64,000 nt of DNA from Cenococcum geophilum 1.58 (lineage: Eukaryota; Ascomycota; Dothideomycetes; Gloniales; Gloniaceae), in NCBI GenBank assembly GCA_001692895.1, contig KV748177.1, positions 3,572,130 to 3,636,129 on the forward strand. Direction: 5' to 3'. Positions 63,418 to 64,000 of this stretch are shown piece after piece (the first letter of the stretch is position 1; each line of letters begins with the position of its first letter). The translations under genes and the position numbers were made by a program. A model generated the notes under the pieces. The model saw only the letters and a list, made by a program, of their open reading frames with translations, searched no databases and had not been told where the DNA came from.

Positions 63418-64000
63418 CACCGACAGAGTAACCACCACATCTACCTCGTGCCTCGCCGCATATGAGTATGCTAGATATAAACGCCGCGCGATTACGAAAG
63501 TTAGGGTAAGGACGTTACAAAATACGTGCAGACGCAACTGCAGCAGCGTTACGATTGGGGTGGGCAGAGTCGTCATACTACAAGCAGTCGTCAATCGGGT
63601 GCTTATACAACAAGGCTTCAGATTCGATCTGGATTTCAAATGAAGAGATTCAAGCTCCTCGTCGAACGAACGCCAAGAGCCTTAGTTCAACTTCAAAACG
63701 GGTTAGCACTTGCAATTAAACTTGAAAATTAAAGACTACCCTTTTTGCGAATGCCCAGTATCTACTCTGGACGATGTACTTGACCAGTTGTTAGTGAATT
63801 GGATGCCCGTCGCGCGCGCGTGTACAGGGGGATACAGAAGCTCGTGCAAGCTGTAGAAGGCTCTAACATGATACATTTACTGTCCTGGTGACGAACGGAA
63901 TCGACCGGGCGAAGCCTGATTTGGTGTGGTTGGGTGCGGCACAGCTCGTTCAATGCGTAACCGCCCGCCTGGGTACAAAGTTTAACATAAGCTCATGCTC
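63418..64000. other. Right-edge DNA, no recognised gene
   Basis: Frames of 60-80 residues only, without motifs. Composition is normal. A gene beginning beyond the edge cannot be excluded. Confidence 0.45.

Overview
The window reads as nuclear DNA of a filamentous ascomycete (Pezizomycotina). The genes have short GT-AG introns (47-60 bp) with CTAAC/CTGAT-like branch sites. The encoded proteins are fungal: an Ssa-type Hsp70, a Gut1-type glycerol kinase, VPS13, an Emi1-like twin-CX9C protein, a DUF3429 protein and a CAP59/CMT1-type mannosyltransferase. The transposable elements carry strong RIP (repeat-induced point mutation): very few CpA/TpG, a great excess of TpA, CpG largely intact. The species cannot be named from sequence alone; a Leotiomycete-like fungus is only a guess.

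Layout. 1-8.3 kb is repeat DNA: a RIP-degraded Ty3/Gypsy element (family A, minus strand, running off the left edge), a solo LTR, and a TA-flanked DNA transposon that holds a 250-bp foldback, about 1 kb of 12-bp minisatellite and a tetranucleotide microsatellite. 8.3-10.6 kb is a small island of normal composition with a MITE and one intact glycosyltransferase gene. 10.7-36.2 kb is a nested retrotransposon block. Gypsy B1 (10,728-24,624, perfect 5-bp target duplication) contains a full-length Tad-like LINE and an un-RIPed solo LTR. Gypsy B2 (26,083-35,702) sits inside a small DNA transposon, which also carries a 419-bp long-inverted-repeat MITE, and B2 itself holds a 5'-truncated LINE. 36.2-44 kb has normal composition but almost no recognisable genes, except for a spliced 72-codon cysteine-rich gene at 41.5-41.8 kb.

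44-62.6 kb is the gene-dense, housekeeping part: glycerol kinase (-), DUF3429/TMEM69-like mitochondrial membrane protein (-), Hsp70 (+, with a heat-shock element upstream), Emi1-like protein (-) and the 3,221-residue lipid-transfer protein VPS13 (+). These genes do not form a pathway. Glycerol kinase, the DUF3429 protein and the Emi1-like protein concern metabolism and mitochondria, Hsp70 is cytosolic protein folding, and VPS13 acts at organelle contact sites. The right end (62.6-64 kb) has no gene and one more MITE of the TA-flanked family.

The most informative signals are the nesting order, the direct LTR-to-LTR record of RIP, loss of the reverse-transcriptase catalytic aspartates in four separate elements by the same kind of change, the un-RIPed minisatellite inside RIPed surroundings, and the spliced cysteine-rich gene that an ORF scan alone would miss. 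I see no clear new defence or metabolic gene system.
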